Assembly: GCF_006120725.1 (NCBI RefSeq)
Contig: NZ_SWMU01000001.1
Coordinates: 899,268-963,267, forward strand
DNA length: 64,000 nucleotides
Origin: Mesohalobacter halotolerans
GTDB taxonomy: Bacteria; Bacteroidota; Bacteroidia; Flavobacteriales; Flavobacteriaceae
Direction of reading: 5' to 3'
A program made the position numbers and the translations under genes. How positions within the stretch are numbered: position 1 is the stretch's first letter; every line of letters starts with the position of its first letter. Shown here piece after piece: positions 43,554 through 52,076 of the stretch. Under the pieces are notes generated by a model that did not search any database, was not told the DNA's origin, and saw nothing but the letters and a program-made list of their open reading frames with translations.

Positions 43554-44459
43554 CTATATTTTTTCTGCAATCCTCAATTTTGCACTCCTTGAGCGATTGT
43601 TGTTTTCTGTTTCTTCTTGACCTGGCACTATTAGCTTACCTACTTTTTTAAATGGTTTCTTTACATTACCATAAAAATCTTTTTGGATATCATCATCAAA
43701 ATTTCCACTTCTTATAAAGTGTTTCACTAACCTATCTTCTAGAGAGTGATAAGAAATTAAACTTAATCTACCTCCGGGTATTACAACTTCAGCAGTTTGC
43801 ATTAGAAAATCTTTTAAAGCTTCAATCTCTTGATTGACTTCAATCCTCAAAGCCTGATATATCTGAGCTAGAAATTTATTCACCTTAGTCGAAGGCAAGA
43901 AAGGCTCTAAGACAGCGTTAAGTTGAAAAGTAGTTTCTATAGGCTGCGTTTGTCTGGCAGAGACAATTGCCGATGCCAGCTTTGGCGCCATTCTTAACTC
44001 TGCATATTGCTTTATGATTTTTGATAAGTGGTCTTCGGTATATGTATTGACAATTTGGTTTGCGTTGAGGTCTTGACTTTGGCTCATACGCATATCTAAA
44101 TCTGCATCATACCTTAAAGAAAATCCACGCTCTGCTGTATTAAATTGATGAGAAGAAACGCCAAAATCTGCCAAAATACCATTTAAACAGTCAATTTTAT
44201 AAAATTTTAAAAAGCGCTTGAGGTATCTGAAGTTTTCAGGGATCAATAAAAATCTCTTATCATCTATTTTATTGTTTACAGCCGCTTCATCTTGATCAAA
44301 ACCAATTAATTTACCCTTAGCATTCAACTGACTTAAAATTTCACGAGAATGCCCGCCACCGCCAAAAGTTGCATCAACATAAATTCCATCAGGTTTTATG
44401 TTGAGCCCTTTAACGCTTTCCTTGCGCAATACAGGTATGTGGTAATCATTCTGTGTCAT
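43554..44459 (-). CDS. rsmH: 16S rRNA (cytosine(1402)-N4)-methyltransferase RsmH
   Basis: Methylates N4 of C1402 in 16S rRNA. SAM motif D-A-T-F-G-G-G-G-H-S near residue 30, L-A-D-F-G-V-S-S-H-Q near 95, R-G-F-S-L-R-Y-D-A-D-L-D-M-R-M near 111, and the C-terminal S-Y-H-S-L-E-D-R-L-V-K near 235, all family signatures. Length 301. Second gene of the dcw operon; its start overlaps the end of mraZ by 14 bases, so it is coupled to it. Confidence 0.96.
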   Translation of the reverse strand: MTQNDYHIPVLRKESVKGLNIKPDGIYVDATFGGGGHSREILSQLNAKGKLIGFDQDEAAVNNKIDDKRFLLIPENFRYLKRFLKFYKIDCLNGILADFGVSSHQFNTAERGFSLRYDADLDMRMSQSQDLNANQIVNTYTEDHLSKIIKQYAELRMAPKLASAIVSARQTQPIETTFQLNAVLEPFLPSTKVNKFLAQIYQALRIEVNQEIEALKDFLMQTAEVVIPGGRLSLISYHSLEDRLVKHFIRSGNFDDDIQKDFYGNVKKPFKKVGKLIVPGQEETENNNRSRSAKLRIAEKI

Positions 44460-44904
44460 TATCGTTTCCCATTACGTTTTCAGCTAATTCAGCAAAATCA
44501 TCGACATCTTCAATAGACGTTTCGTAAAGATCTTTATCCCAGATTTCAATAATATTAATGGCTGAGGATAACACGATATTCTTGCTCATGCCGGCAAAGG
44601 CTTTTAGGTCTTTTGGTATGAGTAGTCTTCCGTTAGTATCAACTTCGAGCACCTTGACACCAGCTGTAAATTTTCTGATGAAGTCGTTGTTTTGTTTTTT
44701 AAACCTGTTGAGTTTATTGATTTTCTCCATTAAGACATTCCACTCTTCCATGGGATAGAGTTCGAGACATTTTTGAAATACGGAACGCTTTAAAACGAAA
44801 CCCTTTTCCAAATGGGAGTGCATTTGTTTTTTTAGAGCAGAAGGCACTAGCAATCGTCCTTTTGCATCTATTTTACACTCATATGTCCCAATATAATTTA
44901 TCAT
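44446..44904 (-). CDS. mraZ: MraZ, transcriptional regulator and first dcw gene
   Basis: DNA-binding protein of the AbrB/SpoVT-like swapped-hairpin fold that represses its own dcw operon in species where it was tested. Two MraZ repeats: residues about 5-50 with D-A-K-G-R-L-L-V-P-S-A, and about 85-130 with D-T-N-G-R-L-L-I-P-K-D; both hold the DxxGR signature that contacts DNA. Length 152. The upstream region carries three phased GTGGK boxes next to a TATATTTG promoter, matching its expected operator. Confidence 0.95.
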   Translation of the reverse strand: MINYIGTYECKIDAKGRLLVPSALKKQMHSHLEKGFVLKRSVFQKCLELYPMEEWNVLMEKINKLNRFKKQNNDFIRKFTAGVKVLEVDTNGRLLIPKDLKAFAGMSKNIVLSSAINIIEIWDKDLYETSIEDVDDFAELAENVMGNDNDTE

Positions 44905-44922
44905 TGACCCTATTGATTAGGT

Positions 44923-44930
44923 CAAATATA
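44923..44930 (-). promoter_or_regulatory. dcw operon promoter, -7 box TATATTTG
   Basis: Exact TAnnTTTG match on the minus strand, 18 bases before the mraZ start. The usual -33 TTTG is not evident; that region is taken up by the GTGGK boxes. Confidence 0.7.
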
Positions 44931-44941
44931 TCAAAAAAATT

Positions 44942-44966
44942 ACCACAATTTACCACTTTTACCCAC
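44942..44966 (-). promoter_or_regulatory. probable MraZ operator: three GTGGK boxes, 10-bp phased
   Basis: Read on the minus strand: GTGGG (44966-44962), GTGGT (44956-44952), GTGGT (44946-44942), each separated by 5 bases. This repeats the known MraZ-box layout of TGGGN direct repeats with 5-base spacers. The boxes cover roughly -20 to -45 relative to the -7 element, a position that would block polymerase. Confidence 0.75.
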
Positions 44967-45098
44967 ATTGTTGATAAGTTTTTGAAAAGAAGCATTGGTT
45001 TTTATCCAGTTCTGCGTGACAAAGGTGCAAAACTAAGGCGATCAGCTTTTATCAAACATATTGAAAATCTAAGATAAATTACCTCTATTTTATTTAAT

Positions 45099-45106
45099 TA
45101 TATTTG
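45099..45106 (+). promoter_or_regulatory. -7 box TATATTTG for the glycosidase-like gene
   Basis: Exact TAnnTTTG match, 36 bases before the ATG at 45143. It overlaps an in-frame TTG at 45104, arguing against a start there. No TTTG at 19-21 bases upstream. Confidence 0.45.
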
Positions 45107-45142
45107 ATAATTAATCAACTATATATTTCAATCTACCATAAT

Positions 45143-46957
45143 ATGAATGATAAATTCGCAATTGTTTTAACAATACTTTTTTGTATATGTGTAATACAAA
45201 TACCTCAAGCTCAGGTAAAAGTTGATTTGAAAAATGGGCAATGGTCTTTTTATATAAAAGATAAACCCTTTGATGTAAAAGGTGTTACATTTAGTTATAA
45301 TGAAAGTAATAATTATGATAAATATTTTAAAGAATTAACCACTTTAGGTGTTAATACTATAAGAACTTGGGGAACAGATAACAACACTAAACACCTTCTT
45401 CATACAGCTCATAAGTACAACATAAAAGTTATGCTTGGTATTTGGATGCGTCATGGACAGCCAGGTATGGAAGCTGACGATAGTTTTGATTATTTAATTG
45501 ATGAGCAAGGCAAACAAGATATGTATGATAATGCGATTAAAGTGGTAAATCAGTTCAAAAATCATCCTGCAATTCTAACATGGGGTGTTGGCAATGAAGT
45601 ATATCTCAACACATCTACCGATGAGGAAAAAATAGCTTATTCAAAACTTTTAGAAAAAATTTGTTCAAAAATAAAAACTCTAGATCCTAATCATCCGGTA
45701 ACATCAATTGAGGCTTGGACTTTTGGTGTTAAATGGTGGGAAAATTATGTACCATCCTTAGATTTATATGGCATTAATACTTATGGTAATGGCGCTGATG
45801 TTCTACATGAAGAATTGAAAAAGAAGAACGCCACAAAACCTTATGTCATTACAGAATTTGGAGTAAGAGGAGAATGGGAAATGAAAGCAGATGAAAATGG
45901 TGTAAAACCAGAACCATCAGTCCCTGAAAAATATGAAGCTATTGTTAAAGGCTATAATGAGTGGATTAAACCAAAACCAACTTGTCTTGGGGTATATATT
46001 TTCAGTTATGGCACAAGTGATGAATTTGTTGGACCATGGCTGCTCACCCATTTTAAAGGCATGACAAGACCGCAATATTGGGCAATTAGAGAAGCCTACA
46101 CAGGTCAAAAACCTAAAAATTACGTGCCAAAAATTAAGTCTTTTGATATGCCTGATGCTAAAACCAAGAGCAAAACTTGGATACCTGTAAATCTAGAAGC
46201 AAGTGATAAAGAAAATGAAAAACTTGAGGTTTCTTTTTATTACAACCAACGCAAAGGCAGTCGAAAAAGACGAGATCAAATTTTAAAACTAAACTCTAGA
46301 GGTAATTTGGATTCTGGCTTTGAAATACAATTGCCAATTGTTCATGGCGGTATACAAGTATATGCTGTAATAAAAGACAGCTTTAATAATGCTGGTATAG
46401 CCACACAATCTATTTTTGTTGAAGACAAAAAAGAAGCCAAAAGGGAATTTCTCGTGCCACGTGTAGAATTACCATTTTATGTTTACAAAGACAATTCTGA
46501 TTTGCCTTACACATTTTCTGCTTATATGGGAAATTACAAAGATGTTGAGGTTGACTTAGGACATACAAAAACAGTAAAATCTGGCGAAACGGCGATAAAA
46601 ATCAGTTACAAATCAAAAAAAGGGTGGTATGGTTTAGGCTTTGTTGACCCTGCAAATGATTGGGGCGATATTCTTGATGGTTATGACATTGGCGACACTG
46701 AAACATCTAGCTTTTGGGCGAAAGCCAGTTATGGCGATTTAAACACTAAAATTGGATTTGGATTAATTGAAGATGATAAACCATACCCGGATTCTGATAT
46801 AGAACTTATAGAAATTAAACTCACCAAAGAATGGAAAAAATATAGTATAAAAACCAAGCGCTCGGACTTGAGTTATTTCCGCTCAGGATTTGTGATTTTT
46901 ACATCAGGCGAAGGTTTAACCCATGAAATTTTTATAGATGATATAGTATTTGAGTAA
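45143..46957 (+). CDS. secreted glycoside hydrolase-like protein (clan GH-A TIM barrel plus beta-sandwich C-terminus)
   Basis: Signal peptide at 1-23 of the chosen start (I-P-Q-A-Q), then a TIM-barrel domain of the GH2/GH5 clan at about 30-320: F-D-V-K-G-V-T-F-S-Y, N-T-I-R-T-W-G-T-D, and W-G-V-G-N-E-V-Y with the likely acid/base Glu near 152. The nucleophile candidate is the Glu of V-I-T-E-F-G-V-R-G near 237. Residues about 350-430 look like an Ig-like domain and 455-605 like a carbohydrate-binding jelly roll ending F-I-D-D-I-V-F. No T9SS domain. Substrate unknown; a beta-glucan or mannan is a guess. It stands alone between the dcw cluster and der. Confidence 0.75.
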   Translation: MNDKFAIVLTILFCICVIQIPQAQVKVDLKNGQWSFYIKDKPFDVKGVTFSYNESNNYDKYFKELTTLGVNTIRTWGTDNNTKHLLHTAHKYNIKVMLGIWMRHGQPGMEADDSFDYLIDEQGKQDMYDNAIKVVNQFKNHPAILTWGVGNEVYLNTSTDEEKIAYSKLLEKICSKIKTLDPNHPVTSIEAWTFGVKWWENYVPSLDLYGINTYGNGADVLHEELKKKNATKPYVITEFGVRGEWEMKADENGVKPEPSVPEKYEAIVKGYNEWIKPKPTCLGVYIFSYGTSDEFVGPWLLTHFKGMTRPQYWAIREAYTGQKPKNYVPKIKSFDMPDAKTKSKTWIPVNLEASDKENEKLEVSFYYNQRKGSRKRRDQILKLNSRGNLDSGFEIQLPIVHGGIQVYAVIKDSFNNAGIATQSIFVEDKKEAKREFLVPRVELPFYVYKDNSDLPYTFSAYMGNYKDVEVDLGHTKTVKSGETAIKISYKSKKGWYGLGFVDPANDWGDILDGYDIGDTETSSFWAKASYGDLNTKIGFGLIEDDKPYPDSDIELIEIKLTKEWKKYSIKTKRSDLSYFRSGFVIFTSGEGLTHEIFIDDIVFE

Positions 46958-47282
46958 TATTGGTTAAAATGGAGAGTATTTTATTGTTTTTCAATTGTAT
47001 ATACATTTAATAATACTAATTTAGGTTTATAATTAATAAGGACTACTATTAAAATCTAATTAAATTAAATAAAAATATTTAATTTTATAATCTATTAAAA
47101 ATCATTTGCTATGATAAGCGATTCAACAGTTGATAAGGCATTGAAGATATTTGCCATTATTTTATTTTCTGTTTTAGTTATGGGTGAAATTGCTGAGTCG
47201 ATAGGAGAACTTTTGGCTTTAGCATTATTAAAATAACACAATAAGTAATAATACCAATCAAAGTCTTAATTATCAACCTCAT
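46958..47282. other. 325-base intergenic region, AT-rich
   Basis: Very AT-rich spacer between the glycosidase-like gene and der. The only coding signal I see is the small open frame listed at 47111-47236. No hairpin with a T run, tRNA or repeat was found. Confidence 0.6.
47111..47236 (+). CDS. possible 41-residue membrane peptide
   Basis: Short open frame ATG to TAA coding for M-I-S-D-S-T-V-D-K-A-L-K followed by a hydrophobic stretch (I-F-A-I-I-L-F-S-V-L-V-M) and an acidic, leucine-rich tail (E-I-A-E-S-I-G-E-L-L-A-L). It could be a single-pass membrane peptide. No Shine-Dalgarno sequence, no clear promoter and no family recognised; the amino acid composition looks protein-like rather than random AT-rich translation. 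Confidence 0.4.
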   Translation: MISDSTVDKALKIFAIILFSVLVMGEIAESIGELLALALLK

Positions 47283-48587
47283 TTATTTCTTCCGCATATA
47301 AATATCAATAGGAACACCTTTAAAATCAAAATTTTCTCTGATTTTATTTTCAAGAAAACGTTTGTAAGGATCTTTGATGTATTGTGGTAAATTACAGAAA
47401 AAGGCAAACTGTGGATGATGTGTGGGAAGTTGAGTGATAAATTTAATTTTAACGTATTTGCCTTTAACAGCTGGTGGTGGAAATTTTTGAATCACGGGCA
47501 ATAACACATCATTAAGTTTTCGGGTTTTGATGCGTTTACTTCGGTTTTGATAGACTTCAACTGCGGTTTCAATAGCTTTAAAAATTCGCTGTTTATTCAC
47601 TACTGAAATAAACACAATCGGCACATCCGTAAAAGGTTCAATTTTGTGAAGAATGTGGGCTTTAAAATCTTTAACCGAATTGGTTTCTTTTTCGACCAAA
47701 TCCCATTTGTTGACTAAAATCACAATCCCTTTTTTATTGCGTTGGACCAACCAAAAGATATTTTGCACTTGTCCATCAAAACCGCGTTGAGCATCAACTA
47801 GAAGCATACAAACATCTGAGCTTTCTATAGCTCTTACGCTTCGCATGACGGAATAAAATTCCAGGTTTTCTTTAACTTTTGCTTTTCGACGAATGCCAGC
47901 GGTATCTACTAACTTAAAGTCGAATCCAAATCGGTTGTAATGGGTGTCTATGGCATCTCTTGTGGTGCCGGCAACATCAGTTACAATATAACGCTTTTCA
48001 CCAATTAAAGCATTTATAAAAGATGATTTTCCGGCATTTGGTCGACCTACAACGGTAAACTTGGGTAGGCTTTCATCATTTTTAAGAGTTTTTTCTGGTA
48101 GTGCTTTAACAAGGTCGTCTAGTAATTCTCCTGTACCGCTACCATTAATAGCAGATATGTTGTAATATTCACCAAGACCTAATGCATAAAACTCCATGGC
48201 ATCCTGAATGTTTTTACTACTATCTACTTTATTAACAACAAGGAAAACCGGCTTCTTAGACCTCCGTAGAAGTTGTGCAACATCTTCATCCATTGCCGTA
48301 AGCCCATCTTTAACATCAACTAAAAATACAATCGCATCAGCTTCTTCAATGGCTAAATGCACTTGTTTATCAATTTCATTTTGAAAGACGTCATCACTGT
48401 TTTCTACATATCCACCAGTGTCTATTAAAGAAAATTCCTTACCATTCCACTCTGATTTGCCGTAATGACGGTCTCGCGTGACACCGCTTTCTGCATCAAT
48501 AATGGCTTCACGTCTTTGAATCATACGATTAAAAAACGTAGATTTTCCCACATTTGGGCGACCAACAACTGCGACGATATTCGACAT
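47283..48587 (-). CDS. der: ribosome biogenesis GTPase Der (EngA)
   Basis: Essential GTPase for 50S subunit maturation with two tandem G domains. First G1 loop [10 protein letters not shown] at about 8-17 with D-T-G-G and N-K-V-D; second G1 loop [10 protein letters not shown] near 182-191 with D-T-A-G and N-K-W-D. A KH-like C-terminal domain follows ([12 protein letters not shown], ending Y-M-R-K-K). Length 434 is standard. Single gene with its own -7 box. Confidence 0.97.
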   Translation of the reverse strand: MSNIVAVVGRPNVGKSTFFNRMIQRREAIIDAESGVTRDRHYGKSEWNGKEFSLIDTGGYVENSDDVFQNEIDKQVHLAIEEADAIVFLVDVKDGLTAMDEDVAQLLRRSKKPVFLVVNKVDSSKNIQDAMEFYALGLGEYYNISAINGSGTGELLDDLVKALPEKTLKNDESLPKFTVVGRPNAGKSSFINALIGEKRYIVTDVAGTTRDAIDTHYNRFGFDFKLVDTAGIRRKAKVKENLEFYSVMRSVRAIESSDVCMLLVDAQRGFDGQVQNIFWLVQRNKKGIVILVNKWDLVEKETNSVKDFKAHILHKIEPFTDVPIVFISVVNKQRIFKAIETAVEVYQNRSKRIKTRKLNDVLLPVIQKFPPPAVKGKYVKIKFITQLPTHHPQFAFFCNLPQYIKDPYKRFLENKIRENFDFKGVPIDIYMRKK

Positions 48588-48605
48588 TAAATTTTAAAAT
48601 TTTTG

Positions 48606-48613
48606 CAAAGATA
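48606..48613 (-). promoter_or_regulatory. -7 box TATCTTTG for der
   Basis: Exact TAnnTTTG match on the minus strand, 18 bases before the der start codon; no clear TTTG partner, as that position lies in the 16-bp repeat array. Confidence 0.6.
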
Positions 48614-48634
48614 CATTTTTAATGTGGTAATTGT

Positions 48635-48698
48635 TTAATGCGTTAATTTGATAATGCGTTAATTTGATAATGCGTTAATTTGCTCATGCGTAAATTTT
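48635..48698. repeat. left array of 16-bp direct repeats (about four units)
   Basis: Units at 48635-48650, 48651-48666 and 48667-48682 share ATGCGTTAATTTG, with ATAATGCGTTAATTTG repeated exactly at the last two; a fourth, decayed unit (CTCATGCGTAAATTTT) follows at 48683-48698. A related AATGTGTTAATTT lies at 48739-48751 across the end of the four-helix-bundle gene. Confidence 0.9.
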
Positions 48699-48737
48699 CA
48701 AATCCTTATCATTACAATAAGAACTTATAAATATTAT

Positions 48738-49097
48738 TTAATGTGTTAATTTTTTTCTTTGGTTTCTTTTTGAACTTGAGATGATTGAGGATAGAATTTT
48801 TTTAATTTCTAATAAATCATCTTCTAAGCCTTCTGGATTTGGGTAAGTTTTTGAAAATTTACAAAGCCTCAACCAATAGCTAACTTCATTAGCTTCTTTA
48901 TCAGCTATTTTTAATTTGTGAATAAAATCTAATCGACTTTCTGCACTTTGAGCCTCGTTTATGTTAGCACCAATTGACGTCCCTGCTTTTAAAACTTGGG
49001 TAGCAATAACATATTTCCTTTTGGATTCCAATAATTCAGCGTATTCAATAATATTTAAAGCAAACTCAAAACTCTTTTGTAAAATGATATTTTCCAT
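48738..49097 (-). CDS. four helix bundle protein (23S rRNA intervening-sequence protein / S23 family)
   Basis: Protein of 119 residues, nearly all helical, of the family encoded within 23S rRNA intervening sequences of some bacteria and also as free-standing genes; it is related to Avd, an accessory protein of diversity-generating retroelements. Typical blocks: S-F-E-F-A-L-N-I-I-E-Y near the start, Q-V-L-K-A-G-T-S-I-G-A-N-I-N-E-A-Q and D-F-I-H-K-L-K-I-A-D-K-E-A-N-E-V-S-Y-W-L. Its last residues (K-K-L-T-H) are coded by a copy of the flanking repeat. Molecular role unknown. It is bracketed by inverted 16-bp repeat arrays and has no functional neighbours. Confidence 0.9.
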   Translation of the reverse strand: MENIILQKSFEFALNIIEYAELLESKRKYVIATQVLKAGTSIGANINEAQSAESRLDFIHKLKIADKEANEVSYWLRLCKFSKTYPNPEGLEDDLLEIKKILSSIISSSKRNQRKKLTH

Positions 49098-49204
49098 GAT
49101 TTAAATATTTTATTTAATTATAATTAAAATAACATCATTACAATCAAACAAATACTTCTAAATTTAATTTTTATAGTAATTATTTTTGTTTCCTAAAACC
49201 ATCT

Positions 49205-49240
49205 AATTAACACATTATCACATTTTAAAATTATCACATT
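49205..49240. repeat. right array of 16-bp-spaced units, inverted relative to the left array
   Basis: TTATCACATT occurs at 49215-49224 and 49231-49240, a 16-base period; read on the minus strand this gives AATGTGATAATTTTAA then AATGTGATAATGTGTTAATT, akin to the left units AATGCGTTAATTTGAT. Together with the left array it frames the four-helix-bundle gene. Confidence 0.75.
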
Positions 49241-49241
49241 A

Positions 49242-49673
49242 TTAACTCCCAGTACTCCCAAATCCGCCATCGCCACGTGAAGTTTCATCAAGTTTTTCAA
49301 CCAATTGGAATTCGGCTTGTTCAAATTTAGCAATCACCATTTGCGCGATGCGCTTGCCGTTGGTAATTTCAAAATCATCTTGAGACAAGTTAACTAAAAT
49401 CACACAAATTTCACCGCGATAATCTGCATCGATGGTGCCGGGTGAATTTAAAACGGATATACCGTGTTTAGCAGCGAGACCACTACGAGGTCTGATTTGT
49501 GCTTCATAACCTTCTGGTAATGCAATATGCAATCCTGTTTTAATGATTTTTCGTTCAAGAGGTTTTAATACGATAGGACTATCGCATACCGCTTTTAAAT
49601 CTAAACCTGCTGAATCTTTAGTTTCGTATTGCGGTAAATTGTGTTCAGACGTATTGATAATCGGAATAATCAT
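49242..49673 (-). CDS. dut: deoxyuridine 5'-triphosphate nucleotidohydrolase
   Basis: Trimeric dUTPase that removes dUTP and supplies dUMP for thymidylate. All five motifs are present: D-S-A-G-L-D-L-K-A (about 20-28), [10 protein letters not shown] (about 62-71), [10 protein letters not shown] (about 79-88), R-I-A-Q-M-V-I (about 107-113) and the C-terminal G-D-G-G-F-G-S-T-G. Length 143. It starts 2 bases after the flippase gene, so is co-transcribed with it. The right repeat array ends right at its stop codon. Confidence 0.96.
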   Translation of the reverse strand: MIIPIINTSEHNLPQYETKDSAGLDLKAVCDSPIVLKPLERKIIKTGLHIALPEGYEAQIRPRSGLAAKHGISVLNSPGTIDADYRGEICVILVNLSQDDFEITNGKRIAQMVIAKFEQAEFQLVEKLDETSRGDGGFGSTGS

Positions 49674-49675
49674 AG

Positions 49676-51127
49676 TTATGTTTTTTTAAGATAATGTAAC
49701 AATTCTTGTTTTTCAAAAGTATAGGCTAAAATTAGATACCCCAAAATAAATAAAACGCCAATCCAAACTTGTTCTCTAAACAGATAAAAGGATAATGCAG
49801 AAAATGTAATGCCTAATAGAGTATAAATGGCTAAACGTTTTAATGGATATTTGATTTTATAATATTTTTGACCCAAAGTGTAAGACAACAGCATCATGCT
49901 ACAATAAGCACATAATGTGGCAATAGCTGAAGCTTTAAATCCATAAAGTGGAATAAAAATAATATTGATGGCTAAAGTAACAAATGCCCCGATACTCGAA
50001 ATTATTGCTCCAAACCTAGTGCGGTCAGTGATTTTATACCATACCGAAAGATTGTGATAAATCCCTAAACACAAATTTGCCAAAAGCAAAATGGGCACAA
50101 CGTCTAAAGCTTCATAAAACACATCGTTTTGAATAATCAGCTTGAGATAATCTATAAATACTACAACAAACAGTAAGATAAAAATCCCACAAATCACAAA
50201 GTATTTGGTCACTAAAGCATAAGCTTTTTTTGGGTTTTTGGTTTGCGAATGGCTAAAGAAAAAAGGTTCTATACCGAGACGATAAGCCGTTGCAAAAAGC
50301 GTCATAAACATCGCTAATTTATAGCAAGCACCGTAAACACCAACTTGAGACTTTGCGATGTTTTCAGGTAATAAGTAGTTTAGCAAAATTTTATCTAAAG
50401 TCTCGTTGATTGAAAACGCCAAGCCTGCAATCAAAACAGGTAATGCATATTTCATCATGCTTTTCCAAAGCTTTGGGTCAAATTGATATTTCAGTTTTAA
50501 AAAAAATGGAGATAAGAGTAAAAACGTCAAACCGCTTGAAATGACAAAAGAAATAAAAATGTATTCTATTCTAAAATCAGCAACATAAATGCGGTTTAAA
50601 AACTCAAAATCATTTTTCCATGTGGGTAATTTTAAAAGTAAAAATAGATTCAACCCTAAATTTATAACGACATTGATGATTTTAATCACAGCATAACGAA
50701 TTGATTTTTTATTGATACGCAGATAGGCAAAAGGAATCACACAAATGGCATCAAAAAATAACACCCAAACAATAAGTTTATAATGATAAGCATTCAGGTC
50801 TAAAGCTGTTGAAATTTCTGCACTAAATATTACTGACAACACTAAAAACAATAGACTCGAAAACAATATGGAAAGTGTTGCTGTACTGACAACTTTGCCT
50901 TTTTGATCTTGCTTGGTGAAAAATCGAAACACTGTGGTTTCCATCCCGTAAGATAAAATCACATTAAAAAAAATCAGATAAGAAAACACCAATGTAATGA
51001 TTCCGTAATCTGAATCTGAAAAGAGTTTGGTGTAAAGTGGTACCAATAAAAAACTTAGCATTCGGGGTAAAACCGTCGCTAAGCCATAGACAAAGGTGTG
51101 TTTAAAAAGCGTTTTAAAAGGGTTCAA
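49676..51127 (-). CDS. oligosaccharide flippase, MOP/Wzx-like
   Basis: Membrane protein of 483 residues with 12-14 predicted helices, fitting the polysaccharide biosynthesis (Wzx-like) group of the MOP superfamily. N-terminal [22 protein letters not shown] is the typical first helix. It may export a lipid-linked sugar; the paired dut suggests only a shared operon. The start codon is TTG (51127), because no ATG lies in frame upstream before a stop. A near-consensus box (TACCTTTA, minus strand, 51152-51145) lies 17 bases upstream. Confidence 0.88.
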   Translation of the reverse strand: MNPFKTLFKHTFVYGLATVLPRMLSFLLVPLYTKLFSDSDYGIITLVFSYLIFFNVILSYGMETTVFRFFTKQDQKGKVVSTATLSILFSSLLFLVLSVIFSAEISTALDLNAYHYKLIVWVLFFDAICVIPFAYLRINKKSIRYAVIKIINVVINLGLNLFLLLKLPTWKNDFEFLNRIYVADFRIEYIFISFVISSGLTFLLLSPFFLKLKYQFDPKLWKSMMKYALPVLIAGLAFSINETLDKILLNYLLPENIAKSQVGVYGACYKLAMFMTLFATAYRLGIEPFFFSHSQTKNPKKAYALVTKYFVICGIFILLFVVVFIDYLKLIIQNDVFYEALDVVPILLLANLCLGIYHNLSVWYKITDRTRFGAIISSIGAFVTLAINIIFIPLYGFKASAIATLCAYCSMMLLSYTLGQKYYKIKYPLKRLAIYTLLGITFSALSFYLFREQVWIGVLFILGYLILAYTFEKQELLHYLKKT

Positions 51128-51334
51128 TACCTCTGAATTTTCGGTAAAGGTAAGAAATGAGGTTAAATTTTATAACTGCAATGAAGTATTGTTTTGTGTT
51201 GGACTTTATGAGTCTATTGATTTAGAAAAATAAATTAAACTAAAAAAATGATGATAAAATTAGTAATGTCATGTTCTTTCACTTATTTTTTATTGAAAAA
51301 TTTAATATGTACAAGGTTGTCAATACTTTGTGAA

Positions 51335-52037
51335 TTGAAATGTAAAAATTGTAATAAAGATATAAAAGATTACGCCAGATTTTGTGAATCTTGTGGAGCG
51401 AAGGTTATGGATACCAAGATAAGTCTAGCGGTTTTGTTTCAGGAATTTATGTCTACTTATTTTGGTTGGGATATCAGTTTTGCTAAAAATTTAAGAGGAT
51501 TGATTACCAAGCCTCACTTTGTCATCTCAGAATATTTGGGCGGTGTGAGAAAACGATACATGCCTCCGATAGTGTTTGTGAGTTTTGGAGTAGCTTTGTC
51601 TTCTATTGTGATGAATATCTACTCAGATGAATATTTAAATTTGACAAGTAGTTTTGGAGAAACACAGTTAGAAATCATTCAAGATAGTTATGACGAAGGG
51701 GTAATTGATGAAAAACAATATCAGGTTCAGCTTGACAGTATAGGAACTTCAAAAGAAATACAAAAAATAACATTAAAGTACTTTAATATAATCTCTTTCC
51801 TTTTACTACCTATTTATGCTTTATTCACATTATTGATTTTTTGTAGAAAGTACAATTATGGAGAACATTTAGTCATTAACAGCTATCTATTACTCTTGGA
51901 CATTTGCAAAGCTTTTGAATTATGCACCAGGTAAAGCTGTATTAAAATTTTTGATACTTATCTTTCTACTTTTAGGTTTATTTATTATGACTAGTTTACT
52001 AATAGCTGTTTATATGATAACAAGTGAAATTGCGTAA
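51335..52037 (+). pseudogene. DUF3667-like membrane protein with zinc ribbon, frameshifted
   Basis: The N-terminus has a zinc ribbon C-K-N-C-N-K-D-I and C-E-S-C-G-A-K; then come W-D-I-S-F-A-K-N-L-R-G-L and Y-L-G-G-V-R-K-R-Y-M-P-P, as in DUF3667 proteins, followed by membrane helices. Around 51885-51895 the frame shifts: the first frame ends at 51934 in a non-family tail, while the +1 frame continues sensibly from Y-Y-S-W-T-F-A-K-L-L-N-Y to a membrane helix and a stop at 52037. One extra base explains this. I take TTG at 51335 as start (M-K-C-K-N-C); an open frame reaches upstream to an ATG at 51248. It may be a true pseudogene or a sequence error. Confidence 0.6.
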
Positions 52038-52076
52038 GGTATATTGTTTTAAACAATTTGACAATTTTCAATTCAT

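Noticed and set aside
45104..45142. TTG start for the glycosidase-like protein
   Set aside because: It overlaps a TATATTTG promoter box and would place extra residues before a good signal peptide that begins at the ATG 45143.
48635..48698. Short direct repeats that could suggest a CRISPR array
   Set aside because: The units are 16 bp and contiguous with no spacers, and no cas gene is near.
48738..49097. Avd-like protein as a sign of a diversity-generating retroelement
   Set aside because: No reverse transcriptase gene and no template/variable repeat pair were seen nearby; it is a free-standing four-helix-bundle gene.
52043..52057. Small palindrome ATTGTTTTAAACAAT after the DUF3667 gene as a terminator
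   Set aside because: The loop would be only about three bases, the stem is all A-T rich and no T run follows.
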